Part shown: positions 22,563-34,424 of the stretch, in pieces
Position numbering within the stretch: the stretch's first letter is position 1
Layout: each line of letters begins with the position of its first letter
Notes under the pieces: model-generated
What the model was told of the DNA's origin: nothing
Seen by the model: the letters and a program-made list of their open reading frames with translations, nothing else
Database searches by the model: none
Source of the DNA: Tetracladium setigerum
Taxonomy: Eukaryota > Ascomycota > Leotiomycetes > Helotiales
Assembly (NCBI GenBank): GCA_031472005.1
Contig: PZJY01000004.1
Span: 2,640,556 to 2,704,555, forward strand
Length of the DNA stretch: 64,000 nucleotides
Direction: 5' to 3'
Position numbers and translations under genes: made by a program

Positions 22563-25500
22563 ATGTCTGAGACTCAATCGATCGCACCATCCGAGGATGA
22601 GACTCAGATGTTTGACTCTTTTGCTCCCAACCTCGAGTCTCCCGCAGAGACTCAATCGATCGCACAATCCGAGGATGGGGCTCAGATGCTTGACTCTTTT
22701 GCTCTCAACCTTGAGTCTCCTGCAGAGACTCAATCGATCGCCCCATCCGAGGATGGGAATCGGTTGTTTGATTCTTTCGCTGCCAACCTCGAATCTTCTA
22801 CAGAGAATCAATCGATAGCACCATCCGAGGATGGGACCCGGACGTTTGAGTCTTTCACTGCCAATCTCGAACTTCCCGAGAGCCAAGATGACAGCCAGGG
22901 TGGGCTGAATACACAAATAGAGGTGAAGGAAGAACCCTTTAGCCAGGGGCAATTCCCTATAGCACATAACACTTTAGAGCACCCCACTGCTTCTCTTTCC
23001 CAGGAGCATATTGTCAAAAAAGAAAAGCAAGACTCGGCCAATTCATTTGCAGACCCAGGGGATCTTCCTGCCGAGTCCGATGACATGCGTGTTCAGGTCC
23101 AGGATGACGGACCTTCCTTGCCAGAAGAAACTTCTCGCAACGACATAAACAAGCAGAGTGTTTTCGTGGTTCTGAATTCCATGAAACGAACAGCGGACAC
23201 CCAGCCTGAAACCTCAAGGCCCACGAAGAAAAAGAAGAAGAGGGGTGATAGTGGCATGAAGAGGATGATGAACCCTCGGGATTGGGCCGCAAATTACCGC
23301 CTTCTTAATGCCAAGAAATACGAGGGTCGTTTGTCAAAGGAAGATCAACTGGAACAGATCAAGTTAAAGTACGCTAAACAAAGGAAGTCTTCTCTGGTAA
23401 ACTTGGCTGCTAAGATGAGAGACGCAAAATCTAAACGCAAAGGTTTCAAGTCTAAGACTCGGTTAATGGTTACGGAATCAGAAGATACATCAGAGCCAAC
23501 CGAAAACTCAGGGGCCCTCCAGCAAATTATGGATGCGTGTAAAGACCATTACGATATACACAAACCCAGGAGGACGCTCACAGATCTAAAACTAGACAAG
23601 CGCTCCTTCGGATACGGACGGGCCAAACAGGTTGGGAGTAGTCGGCAAGTTATGTGGCAGGTTAAGGGGTTTCTAACAGGTGAGTCGGCTCTTTTCATAA
23701 TTCTATGAACATGTTACTAACTACGATAAACAACAGATCTTTATTCTTGTCAATTAGTTGGCACAGCGCATATGATTGGGCGAGAGTGTGCCGATCAAGC
23801 GCCTCGTGGTTCTATTGTTGCTGATGAAATGGTAAACAACTTGTCCATGATTACTCATTTTCGAGATATATCTAATTCCAACTGCAACAGGGCCTGGGGA
23901 AAACTGTTCAGACTCTTGCAGTGAGTTCTCATATGCAATAGATTTCTGGATTTCTGCTAAGAATATAGGCAATTGTAGCAAATCAGCCTACAGAGGAGCA
24001 AGTCAAGGAGGGTCGGGGGACAACTTTGATTGTTGTGCCCAGTGCGCTTGTAAGTGTTCAAGCCACCTTTTTAATTGCCTTCTGGCCTAACCCAAAGCCA
24101 TCTAGAGGGCTCAATGGCTCGAGGAAAACAAGAAACATACAGGCGTCTATGGTGAAAGCATTACCACATATCAGAAAAATCGAACTGATATTACGGCAAG
24201 ATCATTAACTAATCAAAACATCGTGCTGACTACTTATTGGGAACTTGCTCAGAGTCATCCAAATCCTAACAAGAAGATTCGAGAAGAATGGCGACAATTA
24301 GCCATCGAGATGGCGAAAGACGGTGACCGTTTTGACTGGTATGGAGCTTACCGCAAGTGGGCTGAGGATCACGAGGCGGAACGAGGATTGCTACACAGAA
24401 TTTACTGGTATCGAGTAAGCTACACTACCGTCCTCGGCCTGAAATCACTGCTAATGGAGACGACAGGTTGTTCTTGATGAAGGGGCAAGTATTATTCCCA
24501 CTCAGTGCTACATCCTCGCTAAATTAAACAGCATTACATCAAGAATTACCTGAGTCGCACCTCCAGAGCTGCGGTGGCTCTTGAATATGACCACTCCCAC
24601 TTACTGAGCGCGGTGAGAAAAGCTACTTACTCTTTGTTTAGCTTTGTGCTAATCTCAGAAGACACCGATTATGAACGAGTACATGGGTAAGTCTCTCTTC
24701 CCAATAGTTTGACAGCACCCTTGTTGACCAATGTCACAGAATTCTACCCGGAGCTCCTGTTTATGCGAGAGCCGATTACATGCGCTTTGAAGCCAGATGA
24801 GTATGTTACCCACATATGAGTATAGCAATAACTGAACTTTGCATGACCAGGTTTGAGGGAAAATTTTGTGATCCTAAGGATGTTTGTGATCCTCTCTTCA
24901 GATCTTTAGCATGGTTCGAATGCGCTGACTCTCAGATCAGGCGGCGTGCACGTTATCCTTGGGCTTACTTCTATCTGACTCGATCATCCAGTAAGTAATA
25001 TCATTGAAATTTGTGTGAGATATGACTTACAATTACTTTCTCAGTCGGAGATTGAATGATCAGTTGATGGGAAGACCTCTTGTGACGCTTCTACCTGCCC
25101 AGAAGAAAGTTCGAAATATTGCGTTTGACGCTGCCGAAAAACTTTTGATGCATGCTTTACAAATTCGGTTCGCAGAATTTGTCACCACGGATTTCGAGCG
25201 CGGCGATGAGCGGGCAATGTTGAAAATCTACCTAGTGCAACTCACACGTCTACGACAGTAAGTTTTCTCATTGGGCTTGAATCAAGTTAGTATTTGATAT
25301 TGCTAACATTCACAGGGGTACCGCGAATCTGGATCTTATTGGGCACATTCTTATGGCAAGTTTTGAAGTATTCGGCTTGTTGTCCGCAAATCCGCTAACT
25401 GCTCTAGATCGCTTTTGCGACTGAGGAGTTAGAAGAATTACAGAAGAAAATCAAAGAGTTCCGAATCCTTGCAAAGCCGAGAGCATCGTCCAATGTCATA

Positions 25501-26981
25501 CACGATAGTAAGCTTCTCAGCGGCAATTGAAGTGCTTAGCTCAAGTAGTGAACAGGACTATCAACTTGGATTGAGGCCAAGCGAAGTGGAGCGGACAAAA
25601 ATTTCGTGGCTGAGCAATTGAACAATTGCGCATTCTGTAATCAGCCGTCTGAAGATTTACTTCAGACCCCGTGTCATCATGAGATCTGCGAGACTTGCAT
25701 CACTCGGGCATTGATACTTGGGGAAGATGGGGAGGGGAATGAGGTGAATCCTCCGTGTCACTTTAACCCCGTCAAATTTCACTAACATTTGCAGGAATAT
25801 ATGTGCTCTGCTCCACGCTGCAGAAAGCGGTTCAAGCAGGCTGACATCATATTACCTGGGAACAAAAAGTCCAGTAGATATCCTACTGCAAGACTGGAAC
25901 CTAAGTCGAGAGTAGTAGTAGTCAAAGGAAAGGACCAACGAGATCGTCGACCGGTCCTTGGTGGAAATGGCACCTACTCTCAACGCTGGCTTGAAATGAT
26001 AGACAACGAGGAGATTGAGTATTTGCCAAGCGCGAAGCTCGAAGCAGTCAAAACCCAGGTACAACACTGGCTGAGGGAAAAGCCACAGGATAAGATAATT
26101 GTTTTCTCGCAGTTCAAACAATTTCAAATTATTCTTGGAATTGTTCTGCGGGAAATGAACATACAATTCCTGTACTTTTCGGTAACAGCAGCCTCCCCCC
26201 AACTTCTGAATCTAATCCAGCTGCTCATACGTCAATAGGGATGCATGACCCATCAAAGCCGCCAACAGGCTCTTCATTCATTCCAGAATACTCCCAGCAT
26301 TCAAGTTATGGTTGCTGGTTTGAAATGTGGAGGTATCGGATTGAATTTGAGCTTTGCAAACAGAGTGATCATCAGGTGAATTCTTCCAATTCCGGTCTCG
26401 TATGATCTTAATATCAGGGCTAACTATGTAGTGATATGTGGTGGAATTCAAGCATGTAAGAGGCACAAGTATGCCTCCCAAAAGGATATATACTAATGCT
26501 TGGTTTTAAAGTGATGATCAAGCTTTTGGTCGGGTCCACCGCATTGGACAAAAGCAAAACACATATCTTCGCAAGATCGCAGTCGACGAATCAGTTGATG
26601 AGTTTCTTCTTAAAAGTATGTAAATTTATCTTTAATTCAATAGTTGGATGCTAACACAATATCAGCACAGCGTAGGAAGGATAACGAAATCGGCCATATT
26701 ATGCAGGACAATTTCACGAAAGACGACTGGAATCAATTTCTTGGCGTTGACAAAGGTAAGCCAACTTTTATGTTGTTGGTAAGATATATAGCATTTCTTG
26801 CTCGCTAATCTAATGGCCAGGCCATGGTCTGCGTGATCTTGTTGCAGAATTCGACTTCACCATAGACCAAGATGTTGCCAACGATGAAGGAGTTGCCGAC
26901 GATCCCGATCAAGAGCCCGAGATCGGTAGTGACCAAGAATTCGTCGTTGATAGCAGCTCCGAAGACGGTGACTCTGAATAA
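22563..26981 (+). CDS. SNF2-family DNA-dependent ATPase with RING finger
   Basis: I assign 20 exons: 22563-23679, 23737-23831, 23891-23920, 23969-24049, 24106-24414, 24467-24484, 24532-24612, 24662-24686, 24740-24800, 24851-24994, 25045-25257, 25316-25355, 25408-25507, 25556-25743, 25795-26181, 26239-26375, 26432-26455, 26512-26615, 26666-26755, 26821-26981 (1,134 residues). The N-terminus has four 26-residue repeats and a KKKKKK-type nuclear signal. Motif I is ADEMGLGKTVQTLA, motif II VVLDEGHYIKN, motif III LLSATPIMN. A RING (CAFCNQPSEDLLQTPCHHEIC) sits inside the ATPase, and the C-terminal half has KIIVFSQF, GLKCGGIGLNLS and DQAFGRVHRIGQ. This order matches the Rad5/Uls1 group: chromatin or DNA-bound protein remodelling, possibly with ubiquitin-ligase activity. 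Exon 10 uses the weaker donor at 24995 to keep frame. Introns after exons 6 and 12 have GC donors. An open extension back to 22200 reads like leader. Confidence 0.88.
22569..22880 (+). repeat. Four tandem 78-bp units coding 26-residue repeats
   Basis: Four consecutive in-frame units start at 22569, 22647, 22725 and 22803. Each encodes a variant of ETQSIAPSED....FDSFA.NLESPA, with divergence rising towards the last unit. The protein segment is acidic and Ser-rich, and lies just after the chosen start Met of the SNF2 protein. Confidence 0.92.
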
Positions 26982-28589
26982 CTTCCCAACGTACATTGTG
27001 TACAGGGCGAACCAGGTTAGTTTCCCGATCCCAACCGAAATCTTTTCGTGCCGACAAAATATTCAGAAATTACATCTAAACTGACTGACTCCCAGTTCCT
27101 CACTTCTCCAAGTACTAAGTTCACATTAAAACATTTTTCAAAAGTACAATCTCAATTCCCAACTCCAGCCGTCGCTCAAACGTAAGCATTTATGAGTGAA
27201 CAATGACAATGGACGGTATTTCAACAATTCCGCCCTACTGTCGACTTTGCCGTCCTTGTTCTTCATTTGGCAGCATGATCTTCAGATCGCAACATCTGTC
27301 ATCATTTCAACAGCTACAGCCTTTACCCATTCTGCAAGGTCATCATTTGCCGCCAAACCGGACCAATTCTTCCAGCCCACCAAACGAGGAGAACTATCGC
27401 ATCGTCTTTGTCGCTGGGTGCAATTAGTAGGTCATGGTTGGCAGGTGTCTGGAGGGCTTGCGCATACACAAAAGCTACATTTAAAGTGATACTTTGTTTG
27501 CGAGATTTTACCATGAAAAATGAAACTACATTTCCACAATCTCTTGGTGACACTCTGTTTATGTAAACTTCGCACAAATTTTACTTCACCTCTTCGCAGT
27601 TTCATCTCATCCTTAGAGAGCTTTGAAATACATTGTCAAAAAGGTTTGGTTTTTCCCACCGTAGATGGGTAAAGCTGGTTTCAATCACGCATGAGGGAGG
27701 GTGCTGCATCACTTGAGTCTACGCGTCTCCGCGACCTTGCACTAGAAAGATAAATATCGAAATAAGAAACCTTTGCAGATCATTCTATTGTTTTCTTTTT
27801 ACTTGCGCTCTAGAGACAATGAATACATTAGGGATTAATTTTCATGGTTGTGGCTTTCATAATTCATGTGCAGCCAAATTAGGCTAAGACTGAAGAGTCG
27901 AAGCGAGAATGTAAACAAAACAAGACCACAGAAGACCTTGAAGTTGTGAAGGGGCAAAAGTTCCGAAAAATCGGATAAAAAAAACTGGTGAAGGTTAAGT
28001 GAATGCAGGATGCCTGCGAGCCAGGCCGAGAAGGAAGGTTGAGAGAAAACGAAATTTGACATTAAAATGAGATCTTTACCTTGAAAATTGCGTACGATGG
28101 TAGGAAAGTGATAAACAGCAGGAAGAACAAACTTGAAGATTGAGAATTGTTCATTAAGAAGACTTACTTGAATGGATAGGTGACCAAAGCAATTCAAACT
28201 GATGGAGCACCCTTCACTTCTGGCCTGCATTGTGCCTCGAGAAATTTCACATTCATAAGTGAAGTTTATATGATGGTCCGTGCACACAAGCTAACAAACC
28301 GATCTCCCTTCGCTTAAACACTTCACTCGTCTTGAAGAACCGCCTTCAAGATTATTTCTAAACATCTTCTCCCCCGCCTCAAACTTCACCCCTCAACTTC
28401 ACCACGAGCTTCTTCATCAACAATCTTCCATCTCCATCTGGAATAGTTTCTTGTTGATTTCCCTTCTAGCTTGTTCTCTTCTTTCACTCCTTGGATCATC
28501 TCGATCTCTCGAGGTGCCTTCCTGCATCAACCACGCACCAGACGACCACCTCCAAGATCACCACGTTCGACGAACAAAACCTCAGCAAG
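26982..28589. other. Intergenic region between SNF2 and RRM genes
   Basis: This 1.6-kb gap has no recognised gene. A 150-codon open frame on the minus strand (27835-28287) is rich in Phe, Leu and Ser with no known motif, and overlaps what should be the promoter of the RRM gene, so I do not call it. The last 200 bases are CT-rich, as expected for a leader. Confidence 0.45.
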
Positions 28590-31500
28590 ATGAGTAGACG
28601 CGGTACACTCCCAACTGGGGTGCCACCTGTAAGTTCAGTTCCCAGCTACATGACACAAATCTCAACTTCCTCGGCCAACGAATCGATCACCTCAAACGAC
28701 TCATTCGTGAGCCAAGTTCCTCAGCCATTTCACTTCAAAGAGGACAGCGAATACCCACCCCAAACCACCTACAAACTCGAGCGCACCCGATCTGCTTCTC
28801 CTGCCCTTCAATCTACTGCATCGAGCGATCGTCATACTCACTCGTCCTCTACTGCGAAGATGTTGAACCCCAGCTCCCGACAATATGTCCCCGGCAATTC
28901 ACCTTTGACGGCTGACACTCCTGTTTTCGAACCTCGATATCCTCAAAGACCCCGTGAAACGATCAATGCCATTTGCAATATGCATAACTTTGAACATGGT
29001 CAAGTTATGGGTTCTCCCACAAATGTTCCTCAACAATATGGTCATGTCAACAATGGCATGCCTCCATTTCCACCAAACCAATTCGGCGCAAATCAGCACG
29101 GCGGTTTCGAGCATCAAGCTAGAAACATGCCTGCTGTTCCTCCCCAGTTTGGTGGTCAAGGCCAATATGCGGGCAACAATTCGTACTCGGGATTTCCTCC
29201 TAGCGGTGCTCCAGATTCATTCGCCGGTCGATACGGCAATGGGAATGGAAATGGACCCACCCCTGATCCATATGGTCATTATGGTGTTCCTGATAACTTC
29301 AACCACTTCACTCCTGCCCAGCAACCTATGAACCCAGGCTTCGGTGGTTATCAAAATACCAATTATACCAACAATACCTCCCCAGTTTCTCAAAGTCCCG
29401 ATAACAGCGGTACGATTTCAAGTCAAACAAGCTTTCAGAGCTTTCCATACAACAATACTGGCGGTGGTGCGTATGGTGTTGGTCAGGGATATGGACAAGG
29501 TTACAACAACGCCTACCCCCCAGCACAACAAGGCGTCTACAATGACAAAAATCGACGTCAATCGCAGGCTCCCGGTCGAATCCAGAATGGAGTACAGAAC
29601 TTTGCTCATCAATCTCGTCAGCAATATGGAACTGGCAATATGGTTGGAAACCGCGCGCAGAAGCCAACTGGCTACGAACATGCCTCACAGCCCGCCAAGT
29701 TCGCTGAGCAAATCGCCTCGAACTATGGCAGTGTCCAGAACATCTTCAGGTCCAATCCCGTTTCTTGTTCTCAATCTAGAGCCGAATCTGGTGGTCGAGA
29801 GATGCGCATGTCTCGAAATGAGAATCGAGGGGCCACGACACGGTACTCGTCTCCTGGCGTAAGCGAGAATTTCGAAAATATGAAGATCGGTGCTCCACCT
29901 GCCAGCGTCAAGAAGCAGTCTGCCGATGGATTCACTTCAGATGGCCAAGGAAAGACTCCCAGTCTACGATCTCGCCGTGGTCAAACAATCACTTCCAATG
30001 ACCAACCACGTAACGAAGCCAAGTTGGCAACTTGGTTGGGAAATGTTTCCATTGACAACCCCGAGGGTCTTCGAGATAGCACAAAAAATCTCCGATCTCC
30101 TCAGCAGCCTCTTCCTCTCAATCTGGCACTCGCTGCAATCAATGAGAGTGATCCATTTGTAGTCAGTACCCCAGTTCGCAAGATTAATAAGTACAACAAC
30201 CCATTCGCCACAGCTGTTACGCCATTGACAAGCCTCCGCCCAGATGAACTGAACTCACCCGAGAACCGCGCAAGCAACCAGTTCAGACGCTTGACAAATA
30301 ATGGTACCTGCATGCCTGGCGCTGATGAGGCATTGGATTTCAGCAACTTGCCATTCGTTGAGTATTGCAGAGCTGAAAGCCCTGGTCCAGACACTCATGG
30401 TGTAGTCAAGATCCGTAATGTAATTGCCATCTTTGAAGTTGGTGGGATTGTGTTAACCGGATTCTAGATTCCATACAATGTTGGCCGTCAAGAAATTATG
30501 GCCTTCATGGGTCGCAACGCACGACTTGTTCCTGAATTCGACCATGAGCCAGTTCACATTGTCATGGAGCGAGTCACCAGCAAGACCTTGGACTGCTACG
30601 TCGAATTCATCAACCTCAATGAGGCTGTCAATGCCGTCAATAGGTTTGAGACAAACAAGAATGGTGGAAGAGGCGGCAGACTTGGTCAACGTCATGTTGA
30701 GGTGGAGCTCTCCAGTCAGGATGCTTTGATGAAGGATTTGTTCCCCAAGACTAAGAACGTCAAGTGGTTGCAAGGCCGACCACACGTCGCCCCAACAGAC
30801 CCAGATGATAAGTATAACTCTGGTTTCCAAGGTTTTGTTTCCAAGGAGGAGTTGGTCATGCTGGTAAAGCATGTCGAGGCTCCACAACGAGTAGGTCGAC
30901 ATTTCCCAGATGGAATGCAATCTGCTAACCAATTTAGTCACCATTCTCTAAGGATTGCCCTCAGCGCCCATATGAGTGTCTGATTAGCACATTGCTGAAG
31001 GTAATACCTCAGCACTCTCCCCAAATCGCTCTCCGTGTCTCAGAGGACTCTCTATTAACTCTTTTTAGTATCCATGGTACATGGTTGATTACATCACAAT
31101 CGAAGATCGAAATCTACTCCATGATGCCACAAAGTCTCTCATCGGTCTCTTGAAGTACCACGTTATGAATAATAGAGAGGAGACGCGTCTGACTGGAGCT
31201 CTTTTGAAGCGTACCTGGCGAGCAGTTCTAGCCTGCCCTGGCTTCACTCCAACCATGAAGGACGACATCATGGTGATCTGTGAAATCAATACCGATTATG
31301 CTGTCGAATTCGGCTTGGCTCCCTTTGCCTCAGAATGGCGTTACCTCTGGACCATTGGACCGAAGAAAGGTGCCCCGACTGATGTGCTGATGGTAAGTTT
31401 CCACAGCTCGATCTGATATTGTTTGCAATGAAGACTTACTTAATACAGCTTTATATCAACCTTATTCGAGGCATCACTGTTCAGCAACGACGTCAACTCA

Positions 31501-31688
31501 GTCTCGCAGAACAAGCTGCTCAGGGAGGCGGCGCTGTCACGACCGAGAACAAGCTCTTCGGCGAACTCGATACCTTGATCGAGTATCCTCCAAATCTTTC
31601 GCAGTGCACATTGTCGGCTGTTGCAGCTGCTGAGTGGGTTGCAATCGAAACTGCCTTGCGCCGCGCCTTGACTCCTGCTCTGCAATAA
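28590..31688 (+). CDS. RRM-domain RNA-binding protein with long disordered N-terminus
   Basis: Five exons (28590-30419, 30468-30890, 30938-31000, 31069-31392, 31449-31688) encode 959 residues. The first 600 or so residues are low-complexity, rich in Asn, Gln, Gly, Tyr, Pro and Ser, and prion-like in composition. An RRM follows: VVKIRNIPYNVGRQEI as the RNP2 strand and DCYVEFINLNEAVNAV near the RNP1 strand, with a His at the domain end (RHVEVEL). Beyond it lies a conserved C-terminal module (RPYECLISTLLKYPWYMVDY, GLLKYHVMNNREETRLTGAL, EWRYLWTIGPKKGAPTDVL), which I recognise as conserved in fungi but cannot name. The likely role is in mRNA regulation, perhaps in cytoplasmic granules given the composition. 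An in-frame ATG at 28491 lies upstream; 28590 was chosen because MSRRGTLPTG reads as a real N-terminus and the preceding 33 codons look like leader. Confidence 0.88.
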
Positions 31689-32916
31689 TTATGGTCTGTT
31701 TGACTTTCGAATATCGCAGAACTAGATGTCTCGATGTTGTTCGTGGATTCCGCCCTTTCAGAAGCTTCTTTATCTGGCTGAATAATTCTTAAATTCTTCG
31801 ATTTCGATGTCGACTTCTCCGAGGTCAACTATGACTGAACTTGCTTCGACCCAATGCCAAATTTTGCCCCGGCAATTTCTGGCCTGGGAAGAAGACAATG
31901 TCTACCACCGAAAACTGTTCTTCTCTTTCCAAAAGCCTCAATCACAGCGCCTGCTCGTCTTATTTTTATTTACTCCAAAAGTGTGTCATTTGATTGGGGA
32001 TCAAGCCCGCTCTCTTCGAATTGCAGAACAACGCCCATCGAGAACTCGACATTCATTCGGCTTTCGAAAATGAGGATGATGAATACTAGGTGTCTGTGTG
32101 TCAGGGACGATGAATGAAAAGCACCAAGCAAAAAATGATGGACACAAAACATACGAGCGTACAATACATGCGAAACATACATACTTACATATTGATATTC
32201 CCGTCACTCTATTTCCTCTTGTGTGTCACTCATCTGATGATTGATGATCAAGAATGGATAATGGTTGGGCGTTTATCTGATGGACTGGGCTGGCCTGGAA
32301 GTTGCTCTTTGTGGCGGCTGAGTATCCTCAGGTTGATGGTGATCATGGAGGGGGAAAAAGACTTCATTATGAGAGTCATTCATTGATGCGTTCTGCTTGT
32401 ATAATAGAAAAATAATATGATAGCATTATTCAAAAAACTGCTGATGTGGTGTGAGCGGTGTTGATGTTTGAGTGATATGACGAGATGAGTGGAAATTGAG
32501 AAATTTCGTTCGGTATGGAGTTCACGAAAACGAAAGATGAGGCTTCTCGGAATTTCAGATTAAAAGATTTTGAAGCTGTCAGCCTCTCTCCGTACTTCAT
32601 CGAAATTTCAAGATAGATTCTCGTTGCTCGCGAATGTGGTGATGAATGAAGAAAGGAAGCAAGCAACGCACAAGCCGTCCAAAATCTCAACCATAACTCT
32701 TTTCAAGAATTTCGCCCCACCAAGCAGCACTCTCACTCGATCTCAGTACCACAACCACAACACCTTTTGACACACATAAAAATTATAACTGCCTTCATAT
32801 TTTGCTCCCAATTGCAAAGTCCAGTCTCCCTTCTCCCCCAAAAAACTCACACACCTCACGGCTGCCAGTCACAGACCTACCCCGCCAACCTCAAATTTCA
32901 ACCCCTCCATAGAAAA
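31689..32916. other. Intergenic region between RRM gene and TYW3
   Basis: No gene is recognised in this 1.2-kb gap. The first part should be the 3' untranslated region of the RRM gene and the last 200 bases the CA-rich leader of TYW3. An in-frame ATG at 32767 precedes TYW3, but the extra residues do not look conserved. Confidence 0.45.
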
Positions 32917-34003
32917 ATGTCTTCACAACCCCCCCCACCACCGTCGTCATTCACCCAAAAGAAATCCAAAATCCTCTCATCCCTTTCAATCCCTGTATCC
33001 GAATACGATGATCTCTCACCCAAAGGCTCAATCGATGTCGGTATCCGCGATCTGATCGATGAGATCAACGGTTTGGATGGGTTCGTCACGACGAGTAGTT
33101 GTGCTGGAAGAGTGAGCGTTTATCTGGATGGACAGAAACAAAGTTCTTCTGTTGCTAGTAAGGCTTTGGAGGATAGTGCTGGAGATGGTGCTGGAGATGT
33201 GGGTGGAGATGGGGAAGGGGAGAGAGAAGAAGGAGTAGGAGGAGGAGGAGCAGGAGGGAAAGGAGGAGGAAGGTGGTTATTTGTTTCTCATGATCCGATT
33301 GCATTGGATGAGGTTGTTGAAAAAGGAGGAGAGATTTCGAAGTTGTTGTTTGGGATTGATCCTCCTTTATACAACAATGAGAAAGGGAAGTTGAGCAAGG
33401 AGAGCAGATTGATCCATTTTAAATTCGAGCCCATGGTATGTTTGTTCCTTCTTCTTGACTGCCCACATCTGAAAACCAAGGAAACTGATAAAAATCAATG
33501 CACAAACAGATTCTACACGTTCTAACCTCCTCTCTCGCCAACGCAAATATCCTCCTCTCTGCCGCTCTCCAAGCCGGGTTTCGAGAATCTGGGGCCTTAA
33601 ACCTTCTCAGTACCTCTCAAACTGAGGGTGCCATTCCAATGGTAGGTGTTCGCTCCATGGGACTCTCACTAGAATCTATTATCGGTACCGAGGGAAGTGA
33701 TAGCGGGCTGGAATCTTTGGCCAGTGAGTGGCAGTTGAGGCATTTGGTGGAGGTAGCGAATGAGAGGTTCAAGGAAAATGAGAAGAGAATTGAGAGGTTT
33801 AGAGTGAGGTTAGTAGAGCTTGTTAATGGTAAAGGGAAGTGACAAAGGTGGGAGACGCGGGGGAGTGGGAGGATAAGGAGGTCAGGAGGAAGAGGAAGAT
33901 GATGGAGGGAAAGGCGAAGGCGGAGGCTGCTAGGAAGGAGAAGGAGGAGCGTGCTTCTAAGGGAAAAGAGGAGGAGTTGGATATAGGTGGGTTAGACATA
34001 TAG
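32917..34003 (+). CDS. TYW3: tRNA wybutosine-synthesising protein 3 (one frame break near C-terminus)
   Basis: Two exons (32917-33435 and 33510 onward) carry TYW3 signatures: SIDVGIRDLIDEINGLDGFVTTSSCAGR, LFVSHDPI, FKFEPMILHVLTSSLANANILLSAAL and GFRESGALNL. TYW3 is an S-adenosylmethionine-dependent methyltransferase of the wybutosine pathway, which modifies G37 of phenylalanine tRNA; it acts in the cytosol. Between the two conserved halves lies a Gly/Glu-rich insert of about 40 residues (around residues 88-124). As written the frame stops at 33842 after 283 residues. Shifted by one base, the frame continues through GEWEDKEVRRKRKMMEGKA to a stop at 34001-34003, a charged tail usual for fungal TYW3. 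The break lies between 33831 and 33839, in an AAAGGGAA stretch. Restored length would be 337 residues. Confidence 0.9.
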
Positions 34004-34424
34004 ATTTAAATCGAAGCCGTCAAAAAGAGAATACCAATCAACTGATTGTATTGCCAAGTATACTTATAGAGTCTCAAAGCTTGAATCTCATAGCGAGAAG
34101 GCTGGTCGCTGGTTTCGTATCATACTACGGCACGAAACAGTATACTTGCCATGTCCATGAAGCCACAATCTTACACACACTTACACAGCTCTATTTCCGG
34201 CAATAACGAGCATTCGGCAAAGTAAGAACATGCTAGTCAACTGCCCGACCAAAAAAAATTCAGCCATGATGTCCCTCCATAAATTTGGTATAAATCTTTG
34301 GTAATAGTGCATTCCAATTTCCGGTCTCTTGTATTCTTTCAAATCCCATTCATGCTCTGATGCCTTCTACTACCAGTACAAGTTTTCTACACACCCATTA
34401 CCCCTCTTCAAAATATATACCACT

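Noticed and set aside
24467..24545. DEGH instead of DEAH in the SNF2 motif II as an inactivating change
   Set aside because: DEGH is a normal variant in Snf2-type ATPases, so it does not indicate loss of function.
27835..28287. 150-codon minus-strand open frame
   Set aside because: Phe/Leu/Ser-rich translation with no known family, lying in the promoter of the RRM gene; length alone is not enough.
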